6,671 bases of DNA from Nitrospinaceae bacterium (GTDB lineage: Bacteria; Nitrospinota; Nitrospinia; Nitrospinales; Nitrospinaceae): positions 1-6,671 of the forward strand of contig JAJDAX010000179.1 of the NCBI GenBank assembly GCA_029261615.1, read 5' to 3'. Below the pieces are notes generated by a model that had not been told where the DNA came from, searched no databases, and saw nothing but the letters and a program-made list of their open reading frames with translations. Both the position numbers and the translations under genes were made by a program. Positions 6,279 through 6,671 of this stretch are shown piece after piece. Within the stretch, counting starts at the first letter, position 1. The number at the start of each line of letters is the position of its first letter.

Positions 6279-6305
6279 CTTGGAAACTCACTCCAGCGCT
6301 TGGAT

Positions 6306-6671
6306 TTATAGAGAGTAGTTGTCTGTGACATCCGCGTAGGTTTTCTCCGGGTCGATATTGCCGTGGGTGTCGTCGCCGATGATGGCCATGGGGGCGGCAC
6401 CACAGTTGCCGAGACAAGAGGCAAACTCCAGGGTGAAAAGCTTGGATGGATCAGTTTGGCCCTTGCTCATGCTGAACTTTTCTTTCAATTTGTCGGCAAT
6501 GATGGGAGCGCCTTTTACGAAGCAGGCCGTACCGTAGCAAAGTTTGAAGATATATTTGCCAGGTTCTTCGGTGCGGTATTGGGGGTAAAAGGAGATTACA
6601 CCGTAGAGCTCCGCCTTTGATAGATTCAATTCCTCTCTGAGGATTTCCATGACCTCCGGCGGCAGAAACCG
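6306..6671 (-). CDS. nuoE: NADH-quinone oxidoreductase subunit E (24 kDa homologue), 5' end outside the window
   Basis: NuoE is the thioredoxin-fold [2Fe-2S] (N1a) subunit that sits against NuoF in the NADH-oxidising tip of complex I. The frame is open to the right edge, reading RFLPPEV before the first in-window Met, so that Met (6650) is internal; 121 residues are visible and roughly 40 N-terminal residues are missing compared with usual family length. Diagnostic features are the helical EVMEILREEL segment, the ELYGVISFYPQYR block, and the cluster ligands in LCYGTAC (Cys-x4-Cys) and SCLGNCGAAPM (Cys-x3-Cys), with FTLEF before the latter. It ends with TAA at 6308-6306. nuoG follows after 27 bases on the same strand, so the two are very probably one transcript. 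nuoF, the usual next gene, is not between them. A HoxE-type hydrogenase subunit is a related alternative, but the nuoG-nuoD context argues for complex I. Confidence 0.94.
   Translation of the reverse strand, partial: RFLPPEVMEILREELNLSKAELYGVISFYPQYRTEEPGKYIFKLCYGTACFVKGAPIIADKLKEKFSMSKGQTDPSKLFTLEFASCLGNCGAAPMAIIGDDTHGNIDPEKTYADVTDNYSL

Noticed and set aside
6279..6305. A remnant of nuoF between nuoE and nuoG
   Set aside because: The gap is only 27 bases and contains just the ribosome binding site of nuoG.
1..6671. Mobile elements, CRISPR arrays, tRNA or rRNA genes
   Set aside because: No transposase, integrase, terminal inverted repeats, regularly spaced repeats or cloverleaf-like sequence could be recognised.

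Overview
The window looks like an ordinary chromosomal stretch of a free-living, respiring, didermal bacterium with moderate GC content. It holds part of a complex I (NADH:quinone oxidoreductase) gene cluster on the minus strand, a membrane flippase-like gene, a TatA-type protein translocase gene and a small exported TPR protein. A member of Nitrospinota, Nitrospirota or a deltaproteobacterial-type lineage would fit the standalone NuoD, the cluster-rich NuoG and the HpnL-like membrane protein. That placement is an impression from protein style, not something the sequence proves.

Layout from left to right. Positions 1-90 (minus) hold the first 30 codons of a possible divergent gene with a good ribosome binding site; it runs off the left edge. 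Positions 115-474 (plus) encode a small secreted protein with two TPR-like repeats, closed by a strong intrinsic terminator at 498-537. An extended -10 promoter at about 593-621 precedes tatA (680-1255, plus), whose long C-terminal extension is unusual. tatA ends at a hairpin terminator (1277-1303) that overlaps the last codons and stop codon of the convergent flippase-like gene (1286-2278, minus). After a 131-base gap come three complex I genes, all minus and transcribed right to left: nuoE (6671-6306, 5' end cut by the window), nuoG (6278-3648) and nuoD (3600-2410).

NuoE and NuoG are parts of the NADH-dehydrogenase (N) arm and NuoD is the quinone-site subunit of the connecting (Q) module, so the three work together in moving electrons from NADH to quinone. 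nuoF (NADH/FMN site) is absent from its usual place between nuoE and nuoG, and nuoC and nuoB are not next to nuoD, so the cluster is rearranged relative to the textbook nuoA-N order. NuoG carries two complete ferredoxin-type four-cysteine motifs where standard NuoG has one cluster, which is the most interesting protein-level observation. I see no mobile element, CRISPR array, tRNA or rRNA, and no clear evidence for a wholly new system. The best leads are the NuoG cluster content, the rearranged nuo order, the TatA tail and several small RNA-level structures at gene junctions.
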